A stretch of DNA of 34,562 bases from Chloroflexota bacterium (GTDB lineage: Bacteria; Chloroflexota; Anaerolineae; J036; Brachytrichaceae): assembly GCA_023382055.1 (NCBI GenBank), contig JAMCQN010000029.1, forward strand, positions 1-34,562, written 5' to 3'. The notes beneath the pieces were generated by a model that saw only the letters and a list, made by a program, of their open reading frames with translations, was not told the DNA's origin and ran no database searches. Below, piece after piece: positions 8,429 to 16,468 of the stretch. Both the position numbers and the translations under genes were made by a program. The first letter of the stretch is position 1, and the number at the start of each line of letters is the position of its first letter.

Positions 8429-9213
8429 CCCGTTATCTGAAGCTACTCAGTCTGTTTATCAGGAACAGCCTGCAAATCGAGATGGAATACCGCGTGAACT
8501 TTGCCGGACTGCTTGTCATGTCGCTCATGGACGCGACGTGGTCGGTGGGGGGCGCCGTGCTGTTCTACAGCCACCGCTCCACAATCGGAGGGTGGTCATT
8601 CAACGAGACGCTGGTTGTGATCGGGTTGTATTTCCTGGCTTATGGTTTCGTCGATATGGCTGTGCGTCCCAATATCGACGACATCGTTGAGCACATCCGC
8701 ACCGGCACGATGGACTTTGTGCTGGTCAAGCCGGTGGACTCGCAGGTGCATGCCACACTGCGGCGCTATCGTTTCCAGAAAGTCGCCAGCCTGCTGGTGG
8801 GCGCGGCGATCATCGTGTATGCCCTGGCGCAACTGCGCGCCGCGCCCGGCATCGGGCAGATCATGCTGTTTATCGTGCTGTGCGCGGGGGGAGTGGTGCT
8901 GCTGTACTCGGCCATGACGATCCTGGGCACGCTGTCGTTCTGGCTGGTGGATATCAGCAACATCGACGAGTTCATCGTCGGGTTTCTCGAGGCGGGGCGC
9001 TATCCATCGGACGCCTTTCCCGAGCCGGTGCGCGGGTTTATCACCTTCGTCGTGCCTATCGCGTTCATTACTACCGTGCCCGCCGAGGTCGTGCTGGGGA
9101 AATTGACGCCCCAGTTCGTGCTGTACGGCTGGCTTTTCGCCGCCGCCCTGCTGCTCGGCAGCATCGTCCTGTGGCGCGCCGCCGTGCGGCATTACAACAG
9201 CGCCAGTTCATGA
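8425..9213 (+). CDS. ABC-2 type transporter permease, second of a pair
   Basis: A 262-residue membrane protein of the same ABC2_membrane_6 group. It opens RYLKLLSLFIRNSLQIEMEYRVNF, has an amphipathic stretch with TGTMDFVLVKPVDSQ (the 'LxKPxxP'-type loop of this family) and about six membrane segments. The ATG overlaps the preceding TGA as ATGA and is preceded by GGTGGGAG, which fixes the start although the frame stays open far upstream. With the previous gene it would form a heterodimeric export channel. The sugar-transferase gene follows after 10 bases, suggesting co-transcription, but no ATP-binding partner is encoded nearby. Confidence 0.85.
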   Translation: MTRYLKLLSLFIRNSLQIEMEYRVNFAGLLVMSLMDATWSVGGAVLFYSHRSTIGGWSFNETLVVIGLYFLAYGFVDMAVRPNIDDIVEHIRTGTMDFVLVKPVDSQVHATLRRYRFQKVASLLVGAAIIVYALAQLRAAPGIGQIMLFIVLCAGGVVLLYSAMTILGTLSFWLVDISNIDEFIVGFLEAGRYPSDAFPEPVRGFITFVVPIAFITTVPAEVVLGKLTPQFVLYGWLFAAALLLGSIVLWRAAVRHYNSASS

Positions 9214-9223
9214 GCGGACAACG

Positions 9224-10693
9224 ATGAATACAACGACGTCTCCCCTGCGAACGAACCGGATGCTGCTGAGCGTGGCGATCGACATCGCGCTGACGCTGCT
9301 CGCGCTGTTTCTGGCGACTGAGTTGCGTTTGCTCCTGCCGTTCGGGAAGGACCTGAACGAACCTTTCGCCCAGGTGAACGGATTCGTCTATGTGTTAGCC
9401 GGCGCAATCTGGCTGGCGGTGTTCTCTCAGTTCGGCCTGTATACGCGGCGCTGGACGAATTTCCGCGCCGAGTGGGGGACGTTGACGCTCGCTGTGCTGG
9501 CTGCGCTGCTGATTCTGGCTGGCGGCCTGTATCTGACCTTCCGCCAGGTGTCGCGATTGCAATTCTTTTATTTTGGCGTGATCGACTTGTGGCTGTTGAC
9601 GCTGGCGCGTGCGGCCCGGGATATCTGGCGCAGCCGTGCCGCCGATCACGACGCGTGGCGCATCCTCATCGCCGGCAGCGGGCAGGCCGGGCGTAGCCTG
9701 GCGGCGCAACTGGCGGCGCAGCGCCCGTTGGGCGTGCAATTGGTCGGGTTCCTGGACGATGACGCCGCGGCGCAGGGGCAGACCATCGACGGGCCGCGCG
9801 TACTCGGCGCGCTGGGCCATGCGGCGGAAGTCATCCGCAGCGAGCGGGTTTCCGAGATCGTGCTGGCGCTGCCACACGAGGCCTATGACCGCATGCTGTC
9901 CATCATCATGGAACTGGAGCAACTGCCGGTGCAGGTCAGCCTGGTGCCCGATGTGCTGGACCTGGCGTGGTTTCTGACCCGCGTGGACGACCTCAACGGC
10001 GTGCCGCTGCTGCGCCTGCGCGAGTCGCCATTGAACGGCCCGGCGCGCGCGATTAAACGCGTGATGGATATTGTTATCGCGGGCGCGGCGCTGGTCGTGG
10101 CGCTGCCGATCATGGCGATCGTCGCCGTCGCGGTGAAGCTGGACTCGCCCGGGCCGGCGATCATCCGTCAGAAGCGCATCGGCGAAAACGGCCTGCCGTT
10201 TGAGATGTTGAAATTCAGAACGATGGTGGATGTGGGAGGCCAGAGGGCAGAAGTCAGAGGCAAGAGGCAAGAGGCAGGAGATGAGAAGGGTGAAGAGGAG
10301 CAGGAGAATCTCCAATCTCCAATCTCCAATCTCCCTCCGTTGCACAAACGCCCGGACGATCCGCGCGTGACGCGCGTAGGACGCGTGCTGCGGCGGTACA
10401 GCATCGACGAACTGCCGCAGCTGTTGAACGTGCTGCGCGGCGAGATGAGCCTGGTGGGGCCGCGCCCGGAGCTGCCCTGGCTGGTGGAATGTTACGAGCC
10501 GTGGCAGCGCCGCCGCTTCGCAGTTCCGCCGGGAATGACCGGCTGGTGGCAGATTCACGGACGCAGCGACCGCCCGATGCATCAGAACGTAGAGGACGAC
10601 CTGTACTACATCCGCAACTACTCGCTGTGGCTGGATATCGTTATACTGTTGCGTACGGTGCCGGTGGTGCTGAGCGGAAGAGGGGCGTATTGA
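9224..10693 (+). CDS. Polyprenyl-phosphate sugar-1-phosphate transferase (WbaP/WcaJ-like) with heptamer insertion
   Basis: A 489-residue protein with the architecture of exopolysaccharide polyprenyl glycosylphosphotransferases. Four N-terminal membrane helices come first, then a Rossmann-like CoA-binding-type domain (ILIAGSGQAGRSLAAQLA near 145) and a membrane hairpin. The PglC-like catalytic domain has KFRTMV (330-335), HKRPDDPRVTRVGRVLRR (from 374), DELPQLLNVL and MSLVGPRPE. It would transfer a hexose-1-phosphate from a UDP-sugar to undecaprenyl phosphate, starting repeat-unit synthesis. Between KFRTMV and HKRPDD lie 38 residues, most of them encoded by a heptanucleotide array in place of the usual variable loop. 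Catalytic residues are intact. It lies 10 bases after the permease pair and marks the edge of the polysaccharide gene block. Confidence 0.9.
   Translation: MNTTTSPLRTNRMLLSVAIDIALTLLALFLATELRLLLPFGKDLNEPFAQVNGFVYVLAGAIWLAVFSQFGLYTRRWTNFRAEWGTLTLAVLAALLILAGGLYLTFRQVSRLQFFYFGVIDLWLLTLARAARDIWRSRAADHDAWRILIAGSGQAGRSLAAQLAAQRPLGVQLVGFLDDDAAAQGQTIDGPRVLGALGHAAEVIRSERVSEIVLALPHEAYDRMLSIIMELEQLPVQVSLVPDVLDLAWFLTRVDDLNGVPLLRLRESPLNGPARAIKRVMDIVIAGAALVVALPIMAIVAVAVKLDSPGPAIIRQKRIGENGLPFEMLKFRTMVDVGGQRAEVRGKRQEAGDEKGEEEQENLQSPISNLPPLHKRPDDPRVTRVGRVLRRYSIDELPQLLNVLRGEMSLVGPRPELPWLVECYEPWQRRRFAVPPGMTGWWQIHGRSDRPMHQNVEDDLYYIRNYSLWLDIVILLRTVPVVLSGRGAY
10235..10334 (+). repeat. Heptanucleotide array inside sugar-transferase gene, ending in (AATCTCC)x4
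   Basis: Purine-rich heptamers (CAGAAGT, CAGAGGC, AAGAGGC types) run into four exact AATCTCC units at 10307-10334. The units match those in the ATPase gene, including the switch from purine-rich to pyrimidine-rich strand. The array is in frame and stop-free. Confidence 0.9.
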
Positions 10694-10711
10694 GATAATT
10701 AGAGATTGAGT

Positions 10712-11833
10712 TTATGAGATTGTTTGCAGCAGTTGCTCGTACTGGTCGGTCACGCTATCCCAAGTGTAAAGAGCATGGGCGCGCTCCCGAGCCAATCTGC
10801 CGTACAAGTTAATGACATCGGGTTGAACTAACAAAGACGCCAGCCGGTCCGCCAGTGCCCCAGCTCCGACTGCTCCCTGGTAACTGAAACCTGCATCGCC
10901 GATGGTCTCGAGATTTTCCGCCGTGTCGTTGACGACGACGCAATTGCCGAAGGCCATCGCCTCGACTAATGCCGGGTGCGTGCCGCCCACCTCGGAGGTT
11001 TCGACAAAGATCAGCGCGTTGCCGGCCAGTTCCGCGTAGGCATCGCCAAACTGATAGCCGGTAAATACAATGGAAGGGTCGCCCCCTGCGCGCGCTTTCA
11101 GCGATTGAATATAGTCCGCTGCGTAGGGCGCGTCGCCGACGATCACGCATTTCAACGTTGCATCAGAAGCCATGGTTGCGCGGATGCGCAGCCAGGCCTC
11201 GACGAGTTGGTGCGCGCAGTTCTCAGGCACGAGCCGCCCGACGAACAGCACGTACTGCTGCGCCTGCAATCCAAAACGCCGTAGCACGTCGCCGGGCGGG
11301 CGTGGCGTGACCTCGGCCCCATAGGGGATGAATACCGTCTCAGTGTGGTATTCGTTGCGGTAATAGTCCTGGACGCGGCGCGAATCGGTCACGACCACAT
11401 GGGCGAATTGTGAGGCCGTTCGCTCCGACCAGCGCAGGTAGCTGCGCGCAGCGCCGCCCCACTTCTGGCGTTTCCAATCCAGCCCGTCCACATTCAGAAT
11501 GACACGGGTGCGAGTGAAAGTGCGCGGGATCAGGCACAGCGGCGCATTGCCGGCGATGAACACGATCATCGCGTCGTAATGCTGCGTCAGGACGTGCAAC
11601 ATGGAGAGGGTCGTGTGCGTGATCGTATCCAGGTGCTTAGTGGCGAGGCCGGGGACGCGCACCAGGCGCATACCTTTGTACTGCGGCTCTCGATACTGGA
11701 TGTGATGGGCGCGATTGTAAACCGTGACGGCATGCCCGCACCGCGCCAGCCGCGCGCCGAGGTTCTCCACACAGGTTTCGAATCCTGAGTAGGAGGCCGG
11801 GATGCCGCGAGTGCCGATGAGAGCGAGGTTCAT
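10712..11833 (-). CDS. Glycosyltransferase family 4 (DUF1972/rhamnosyltransferase-like)
   Basis: A 373-residue GT-B fold enzyme. It starts MNLALIGTRGIPASYSGFET, the hallmark of the DUF1972 N-terminal domain found in rhamnosyl- and related transferases that act on polyprenyl-linked glycans. A linker with VLFVGRLVPEN begins the donor-binding half, and ETSEVGGTHPALVEAMAFGN is the nucleotide-sugar binding E-x7-E-like block. The start at 11833 is chosen because it overlaps the upstream methyltransferase stop (ATGA) and matches the family N-terminus; the frame is open for 19 codons more upstream. It converges on the sugar transferase, with 18 bases between and no recognisable terminator. The donor sugar cannot be deduced. 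Confidence 0.85.
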   Translation of the reverse strand: MNLALIGTRGIPASYSGFETCVENLGARLARCGHAVTVYNRAHHIQYREPQYKGMRLVRVPGLATKHLDTITHTTLSMLHVLTQHYDAMIVFIAGNAPLCLIPRTFTRTRVILNVDGLDWKRQKWGGAARSYLRWSERTASQFAHVVVTDSRRVQDYYRNEYHTETVFIPYGAEVTPRPPGDVLRRFGLQAQQYVLFVGRLVPENCAHQLVEAWLRIRATMASDATLKCVIVGDAPYAADYIQSLKARAGGDPSIVFTGYQFGDAYAELAGNALIFVETSEVGGTHPALVEAMAFGNCVVVNDTAENLETIGDAGFSYQGAVGAGALADRLASLLVQPDVINLYGRLARERAHALYTWDSVTDQYEQLLQTIS

Positions 11834-12477
11834 GACTTGTCTATTGACCACTGCTTCAACACGTAAAAAGCCTTGACTAAGCCCAGCCAACGCTCTTGCC
11901 GGTGCGTAGCGTCAGGGTACATAGCCTTGAGTTGTTGTTCTGATATATAGGAAACACTCTCGATATAGCCATAAGATGCGCCGATCAGCCTGCACAACAT
12001 CCTGCGAAAGCGCTCAGGCATAAGTCTGTAAAAAGGAATCGGTATGAACGAGTGGGTTTCTAGAGGGAACGATCCGTTGGGTGTCTGTACAAAGTAACTC
12101 TGACCCACACGAGCTATTTCTGCACTGAGTTCTGCAGGATGCTGCACGTGTTCGATAACGGAATTGCAGAATATACAGGCGATGCTCAGATCTTTGAATG
12201 GCAGATGTTCGCCATTGGCTAATACAGCAAGTATATTGAGATGCTTCGCCTGGGCATTTTTCATCTGGGCGTGATTCATATCGAGCAATATTGCTGGCCT
12301 GATTGTGTTGATCTCCGTCAGGAACAGGCTGCCTTCTCCGCCCCCTAAATCCAGCCAGATACCGGTGTTGGCATATTGTCCGACGTTTCGCCAGAAATAA
12401 CCAAACCGGCGCTGCCTGGAGCGAGTGCGCAGTTTAGCGGAAAGTTGGCGAAACAGCCGCTTTTTTTTCGACATCAT
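11830..12477 (-). CDS. Class I SAM-dependent methyltransferase
   Basis: About 215 residues. WLDLGGGEGSLFL is the SAM-binding motif I, LLDMNHAQM follows in the position of motif II, and FCNSVIEHVQHPAEL matches the 'S.lEHv..P' block of Methyltransf_11-type enzymes. The target is probably a sugar or lipid-linked intermediate, given the neighbouring GT4 with which it overlaps by ATGA. Possible starts are GTG at 12486 and ATG at 12477 or 12474; none has a convincing ribosome-binding site. From this gene onward the composition becomes clearly AT-richer. It is divergent from the next GT4 across a short gap that must hold both promoters. Confidence 0.78.
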   Translation of the reverse strand: MMSKKKRLFRQLSAKLRTRSRQRRFGYFWRNVGQYANTGIWLDLGGGEGSLFLTEINTIRPAILLDMNHAQMKNAQAKHLNILAVLANGEHLPFKDLSIACIFCNSVIEHVQHPAELSAEIARVGQSYFVQTPNGSFPLETHSFIPIPFYRLMPERFRRMLCRLIGASYGYIESVSYISEQQLKAMYPDATHRQERWLGLVKAFYVLKQWSIDKS

Positions 12478-12546
12478 TTCGAGCACTATGATACCGTGCG
12501 TCCATAGATACTGGATGGGAATGGCATAAGTTTACAATTGGTGTCC

Positions 12547-13707
12547 ATGAAAGTGTTCTGCATCGAACCCCTAGGTCAACACGCGGGCATGCTACCTCTG
12601 GATGTCGGATTGGCATCCGCGTTACTTCAAAGTGGCTGCAACATAACATGGGTCACCAATGAAAAAACAAAGTTGCCTGTTGAGGGGGCAGAGGTATGGC
12701 ATGCATTCTCAGGGATATTTGGGTCTGATGCATCATACAAACGCGGCATTCGGTACGGCGTAGCATTGGCACGAATATTACGCGGTGCGCGTCACATAAG
12801 ATCACAGATGCCAGTTGTCATCCATCAGCAATTCGTCATCTTACCGGTTCTTGATTTTATGTTTTCCCGTCTTGTGCAGCAATCCGGAATACCTTATGTG
12901 TGCTCACCCCATGACGTGATTCCATTCGCGCCCAGAATGAGCGACATTCTTATCCGATTCTACAAGCGCTGTAATGCATTGATCCTGAACTCACAGTATG
13001 CACAGCAGCAGATGCGTAAAGTGGTTGGAGCAAGCCCAACGGCCATGTACCATATTCCACTGGGGAACATGAATGGCTACTATGCAAAGAGCCAGTCAGA
13101 TTCACTATCAGCACGTAAAGCTTTGGGAATCGAATCAGATTACAGAGTGCTGTTGTTCGCTGGTCAGGTGAAAAAAGAAAAGGGCTTGGAATACCTGCTA
13201 AGAACGCTTCCACTGGTTGCTGCCCGCCTTTCAAAGTTAGTCCTGATTATTGCCGGCCGACCATTTCATCAGGACGTCGAGCTTTATGAATCCTTGATCG
13301 ACAATCTCGGCATTCGGCATTTAGTCAAGATACGATGGGGCTATGTTGAAGATCATGAACTAGAGGTATTGCATCAGGCGGCAGATGCAATCGTCCTGCC
13401 ATATCTTCGAGTCTATCAAAGCGCTGCGTGTCTCACAGCTTATGCCTTCAGTAAACCGGTTGTGGCATTCGCAAGCGGTGGCTTGGTTGAGCAAGTTGTG
13501 AATGGGGAAACAGGCTATCTTGTTCAAACCGGTGATTGGCATGCTTTAGCGGAAGCAATAATTGTGACTGTGAACGATAGGGAAATTGCCGGGAAGCTGG
13601 GACAAAATGGACATGATTGGGCTGAATATACAGGAGATTGGCATAACGTTGCGAACAAAACACTCCAAGTGTACAGAGATGCACTTAAGTCACACAAATA
13701 CACATAA
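12547..13707 (+). CDS. Glycosyltransferase family 4
   Basis: A 386-residue GT-B enzyme. The N-terminal acceptor half includes QHAGMLPLDVGLASALLQSG. The C-terminal half starts at VLLFAGQVKKEKGLEYLL and ends with DAIVLPYLRVYQSAACLTAYAFSKPVV and GGLVEQVVNGETGYLV, the donor-binding blocks of Glycos_transf_1. It resembles bacterial capsule and O-antigen mannosyl/glucosyl transferases, but the sugar is not predictable. The ATG at 12547 matches the natural start of the fold; TTG and GTG codons just upstream are unlikely. It is the only plus-strand intact gene in the AT-rich island and converges on the GT2 gene with 11 bases between. Confidence 0.85.
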   Translation: MKVFCIEPLGQHAGMLPLDVGLASALLQSGCNITWVTNEKTKLPVEGAEVWHAFSGIFGSDASYKRGIRYGVALARILRGARHIRSQMPVVIHQQFVILPVLDFMFSRLVQQSGIPYVCSPHDVIPFAPRMSDILIRFYKRCNALILNSQYAQQQMRKVVGASPTAMYHIPLGNMNGYYAKSQSDSLSARKALGIESDYRVLLFAGQVKKEKGLEYLLRTLPLVAARLSKLVLIIAGRPFHQDVELYESLIDNLGIRHLVKIRWGYVEDHELEVLHQAADAIVLPYLRVYQSAACLTAYAFSKPVVAFASGGLVEQVVNGETGYLVQTGDWHALAEAIIVTVNDREIAGKLGQNGHDWAEYTGDWHNVANKTLQVYRDALKSHKYT

Positions 13708-13718
13708 ATGGTTCGCAG

Positions 13719-14618
13719 TCAATCCGATCTATAGCGAAACTCCAGCAGTATAGCCTGTAGTGCTTCTGAGTATGAAATGGGTGTGTATTTCCGTTTAGGT
13801 CCCAGACTGTTGATAACCAGTCTCGCCGTAATACCAATAAGCCAGGCAATCATGAGAAGGATTACCTCGAAGCCAGGTCGCCATTTCCTGGCAAATCGAA
13901 ACAGGTTGTGAAAAATAAGCTTGTGACGCGCAGCGCTATATTGCCCGAAGCTGCTGCCGCCCAGATGTACTACACGTGCCTCGGGACAAAAATGGACTTG
14001 CCACCCTGCCTGAATCAGACGCCAGCACAAGTCCATGTCTTCCGCATAACCTGGATCGAAGCCTTCGTCCAAAAAGCCCACTTCATCGAGCGCAGCGGTT
14101 CGCAGCAGCAAACAAGCTCCAATTAAGAAATAGGATGTCCGTGCACCGAATAGTTTCAAATACGGTTTATTCCCAATAAGGGCTTGCAGCAATCCTCCAA
14201 CACCCACAGGGAATGGGACTTTACCCCATTGCAGTGTTCCGTCCTGGTTCAATATTGTCGGCCCTACGGCGCCTGTTGTTGTTTGTGATCTAATGGCGTC
14301 GACTAATTGCGCGAGTGCGCGGTCCCGCAGAATAACATCGTCATTCAGCAATAAAGTAAATGGCGCTTTTTCACTTGTAGACCGAATTGCCAGATTGTTG
14401 TTCGCCGAATATCCAAGTGAAGTCTGGTTATTGATCCATCGATAGAACGCAAAGCGTTGATATCTCTTGTTAAGCAAATCGTCTGAAGGGGCAGATAAAG
14501 TGTTGTTTACAACGGTTATACCGATTTCCTGGCCCATGTTTTGCGCGAGCAGTGAATCAAGGCATTTCACCAAAACTTCATGCCTGCTGCCATAGACGAT
14601 AACGGTGTGAATCTGCAT
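13719..14618 (-). CDS. Glycosyltransferase family 2
   Basis: A 299-residue GT-A enzyme of the rhamnosyltransferase/WcaA-like type. It begins MQIHTVIVYGSRHEVLVKCLDSLL, has NNLAIR and LLLNDDVIL (the DxD-type metal site), GACLLLRTAALDEVGFLDEGF, and EDMDLCWRLIQAGW, the ED catalytic-base motif. A C-terminal hydrophobic stretch suggests membrane association. The start at 14618 fits the domain start. The longer GTG start at 14645 would encode residues across a terminator hairpin and is rejected. The ATG lies only 2 bases beyond the T run of that terminator, so translation must rely on read-through transcripts or a start inside the hairpin. Confidence 0.85.
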   Translation of the reverse strand: MQIHTVIVYGSRHEVLVKCLDSLLAQNMGQEIGITVVNNTLSAPSDDLLNKRYQRFAFYRWINNQTSLGYSANNNLAIRSTSEKAPFTLLLNDDVILRDRALAQLVDAIRSQTTTGAVGPTILNQDGTLQWGKVPFPVGVGGLLQALIGNKPYLKLFGARTSYFLIGACLLLRTAALDEVGFLDEGFDPGYAEDMDLCWRLIQAGWQVHFCPEARVVHLGGSSFGQYSAARHKLIFHNLFRFARKWRPGFEVILLMIAWLIGITARLVINSLGPKRKYTPISYSEALQAILLEFRYRSD

Positions 14619-14620
14619 AT

Positions 14621-14646
14621 AAAAAAAGGTGAGCCATCGGCTCACC
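14621..14646 (-). terminator. Intrinsic terminator of the secreted-protein gene
   Basis: The 8-bp stem GGTGAGCC (14628-14635) pairs with 14639-14646. On the minus strand it is followed by seven T residues (14627-14621). It ends the 14678-16339 gene and abuts the start codon of the GT2 gene. Confidence 0.85.
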
Positions 14647-14677
14647 TTTTCGATCGTTTGTTACGGCAATGATCTTG

Positions 14678-16339
14678 TTACCGATTCAATGCATTATACA
14701 TGTCGGCAGAGTCCATGCCTTTCACTAAAGTAACGAGTGCCTTGAGTTTGGCGCCGGGCGCGCCATTGACTACAAAGGTACCGTTGAACGAATTGGTAAG
14801 CCCGGCTATCTGACTGGTTGAGAAGTTCCCACCAACACGTGAGTTCCAAGCTATAGCTGCTCCTGGGCCGATATTCAGAGGGTTGCCATTCCCATCTACT
14901 GTATAAGATTGTATCTTGGTACCGGTGGCATCGTAGAAATCAATACTATTAAGCGTGGTTGAAACAGTATCCACATTCATTATTGCAAAACTAGTGTTTA
15001 TCCATTGATCAAGCTGATTCGGGTCGCAGGTGCTGGTGCAAACACGGTCAAACCACGGCCCAAACAGCTTGCTAGTAGCATCAGACGAGCCAGCCAGCGC
15101 GAAGGCGCTCGAATAGTTCTGGATAGATGCAGGCTGTTGGAACATGCCAATGCCCACGACCTTTGTTGATGACTTAATACTAAGTGTCCCTTGAAATTGA
15201 CTCCCTAAGCCCGTACCTTCCGCGAACAGATTCGTCTGGGTTGCTCCTTGCACATCACCACCTAGAAATAGGTTTATCGCGTATAAGGACTTGCCCGGAA
15301 TCTGGAACGAGAAGCTGTAGTTTACAGGGCTTGTGCTACCACTGCCACCCAGTGGATTTGTCGTACCAATAAACGTCGCCGTAACATAAGCAGTAGCGCT
15401 TTCAGTATTCTGAATGACATAATTCGTGAATGTCTTGAAGTAATTATACTGTGTGGGCGAACATAGTTGAGCTGGTGGATTGCATATGCGTTGCGCTACA
15501 GGCGCAAACAGTTGGTACGCTGCACTGGCGGGCATTGCCATGTTGTAGTTGACGATCCAGTTTTGGTTACCACCAATGTTGTCCCAATGAAGTTCGGTCA
15601 CACCCACGAGTGGCTGTGTCGAGGTTACATAAACACTACCTTGGCTGGCTGGTCCCACAAACCCGGCAGGGACATCACTATCTACCAAAGTATTAACAAC
15701 CACAGAGCCGTAAGCCGGTATGCTCTTGACAACCGTGCCAACCAAACTCCCTGCCTGGGTGTAGTAGTTCATATATGCTAACGCGGGAGACACAGATGTG
15801 GTATTCTGTAGCGTAATCTTGGTTCCCAGGTTTGAGTTAGTCGTAGCACCCCTCTGTACGCGAATAACAAAAGGTGCATACAATTCGGTGCTGCCACTAT
15901 TGAACGCCGCATACATGCCCATTTCAGTTCCGGGGTGCATATTTGGGTTGCTGTTTGTGTTCGACTCATAGGGAGGCAGGCCGGTAAAATCTGTTGCAGC
16001 TACGGCGACCAGATCCTGGTCGGAACTAAGCACCACATTGCCGATTGTAAAATTGGTTGGAACGGCCCCGTCAGCGCCAGACCCAACTGTTACATTCATT
16101 CTTTTGTAAGGAATAACGTTGTTTTCGGTGCTTGAATAAGCCTGTGTGCCATTTGGATAATAGTAGGTAATTACCACGGTCGCATTTGTGGTCGAGACAT
16201 TCATAAATGCGTAAGTAGTTGTACCGGTTCCATAAGGTATTGTCAGGTCAGCGCGGGCTGTTCCAATCACTCCGACCATAACACTTAGTGCGGTGACCAC
16301 CGCAGATAGTGATCGTACGTATTTATTCGGCATTCTCAT
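14678..16339 (-). CDS. Secreted protein with about four beta-sandwich repeats
   Basis: A 553-residue exported protein. The signal peptide (residues 1-31) ends TARA-D. After it come about four degenerate units of 100-130 residues. Each has a strand block like 'FMNVSTTNATVVITYYYPNG', an 'IPAYGSVVVNT' block and a 'GSVYVTSTQPLVGV' block. This arrangement is seen in many surface proteins of Chloroflexi and Gram-positive bacteria that lack an assigned function. Composition is rich in Asn, Thr and Ser, with paired cysteines (CNPPAQLC, CTSTC) that could form extracytoplasmic disulfides. No anchor or sorting signal is evident at the C-terminus. A strong AGGAGG (16347-16352) 7 bases before the ATG implies high expression, and it has its own terminator. 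A role as surface-layer or matrix protein is inference. Confidence 0.75.
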   Translation of the reverse strand: MRMPNKYVRSLSAVVTALSVMVGVIGTARADLTIPYGTGTTTYAFMNVSTTNATVVITYYYPNGTQAYSSTENNVIPYKRMNVTVGSGADGAVPTNFTIGNVVLSSDQDLVAVAATDFTGLPPYESNTNSNPNMHPGTEMGMYAAFNSGSTELYAPFVIRVQRGATTNSNLGTKITLQNTTSVSPALAYMNYYTQAGSLVGTVVKSIPAYGSVVVNTLVDSDVPAGFVGPASQGSVYVTSTQPLVGVTELHWDNIGGNQNWIVNYNMAMPASAAYQLFAPVAQRICNPPAQLCSPTQYNYFKTFTNYVIQNTESATAYVTATFIGTTNPLGGSGSTSPVNYSFSFQIPGKSLYAINLFLGGDVQGATQTNLFAEGTGLGSQFQGTLSIKSSTKVVGIGMFQQPASIQNYSSAFALAGSSDATSKLFGPWFDRVCTSTCDPNQLDQWINTSFAIMNVDTVSTTLNSIDFYDATGTKIQSYTVDGNGNPLNIGPGAAIAWNSRVGGNFSTSQIAGLTNSFNGTFVVNGAPGAKLKALVTLVKGMDSADMYNALNR

Positions 16340-16346
16340 TATGAAG

Positions 16347-16352
16347 CCTCCT
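16347..16352 (-). promoter_or_regulatory. Strong ribosome-binding site for the secreted protein
   Basis: AGGAGG on the minus strand, 7 bases before the ATG at 16339, decides the start over the second in-frame ATG at 16333. It is one of the few canonical sites in this island. Confidence 0.85.
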
Positions 16353-16468
16353 ACATTGGCTTTTCACGGAAAACGTGCATGAATAACACTTCCCCAACCG
16401 GTCAATATCATATTGCCAAGCCTGTGAAAATCTATAGTACTTTGTGGTTAGTTGATCTTCAGAAGGCG

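Noticed and set aside
5596..10334. Heptamer arrays as CRISPR
   Set aside because: Units are 7 bases, contiguous and lack spacers; no cas genes are present.
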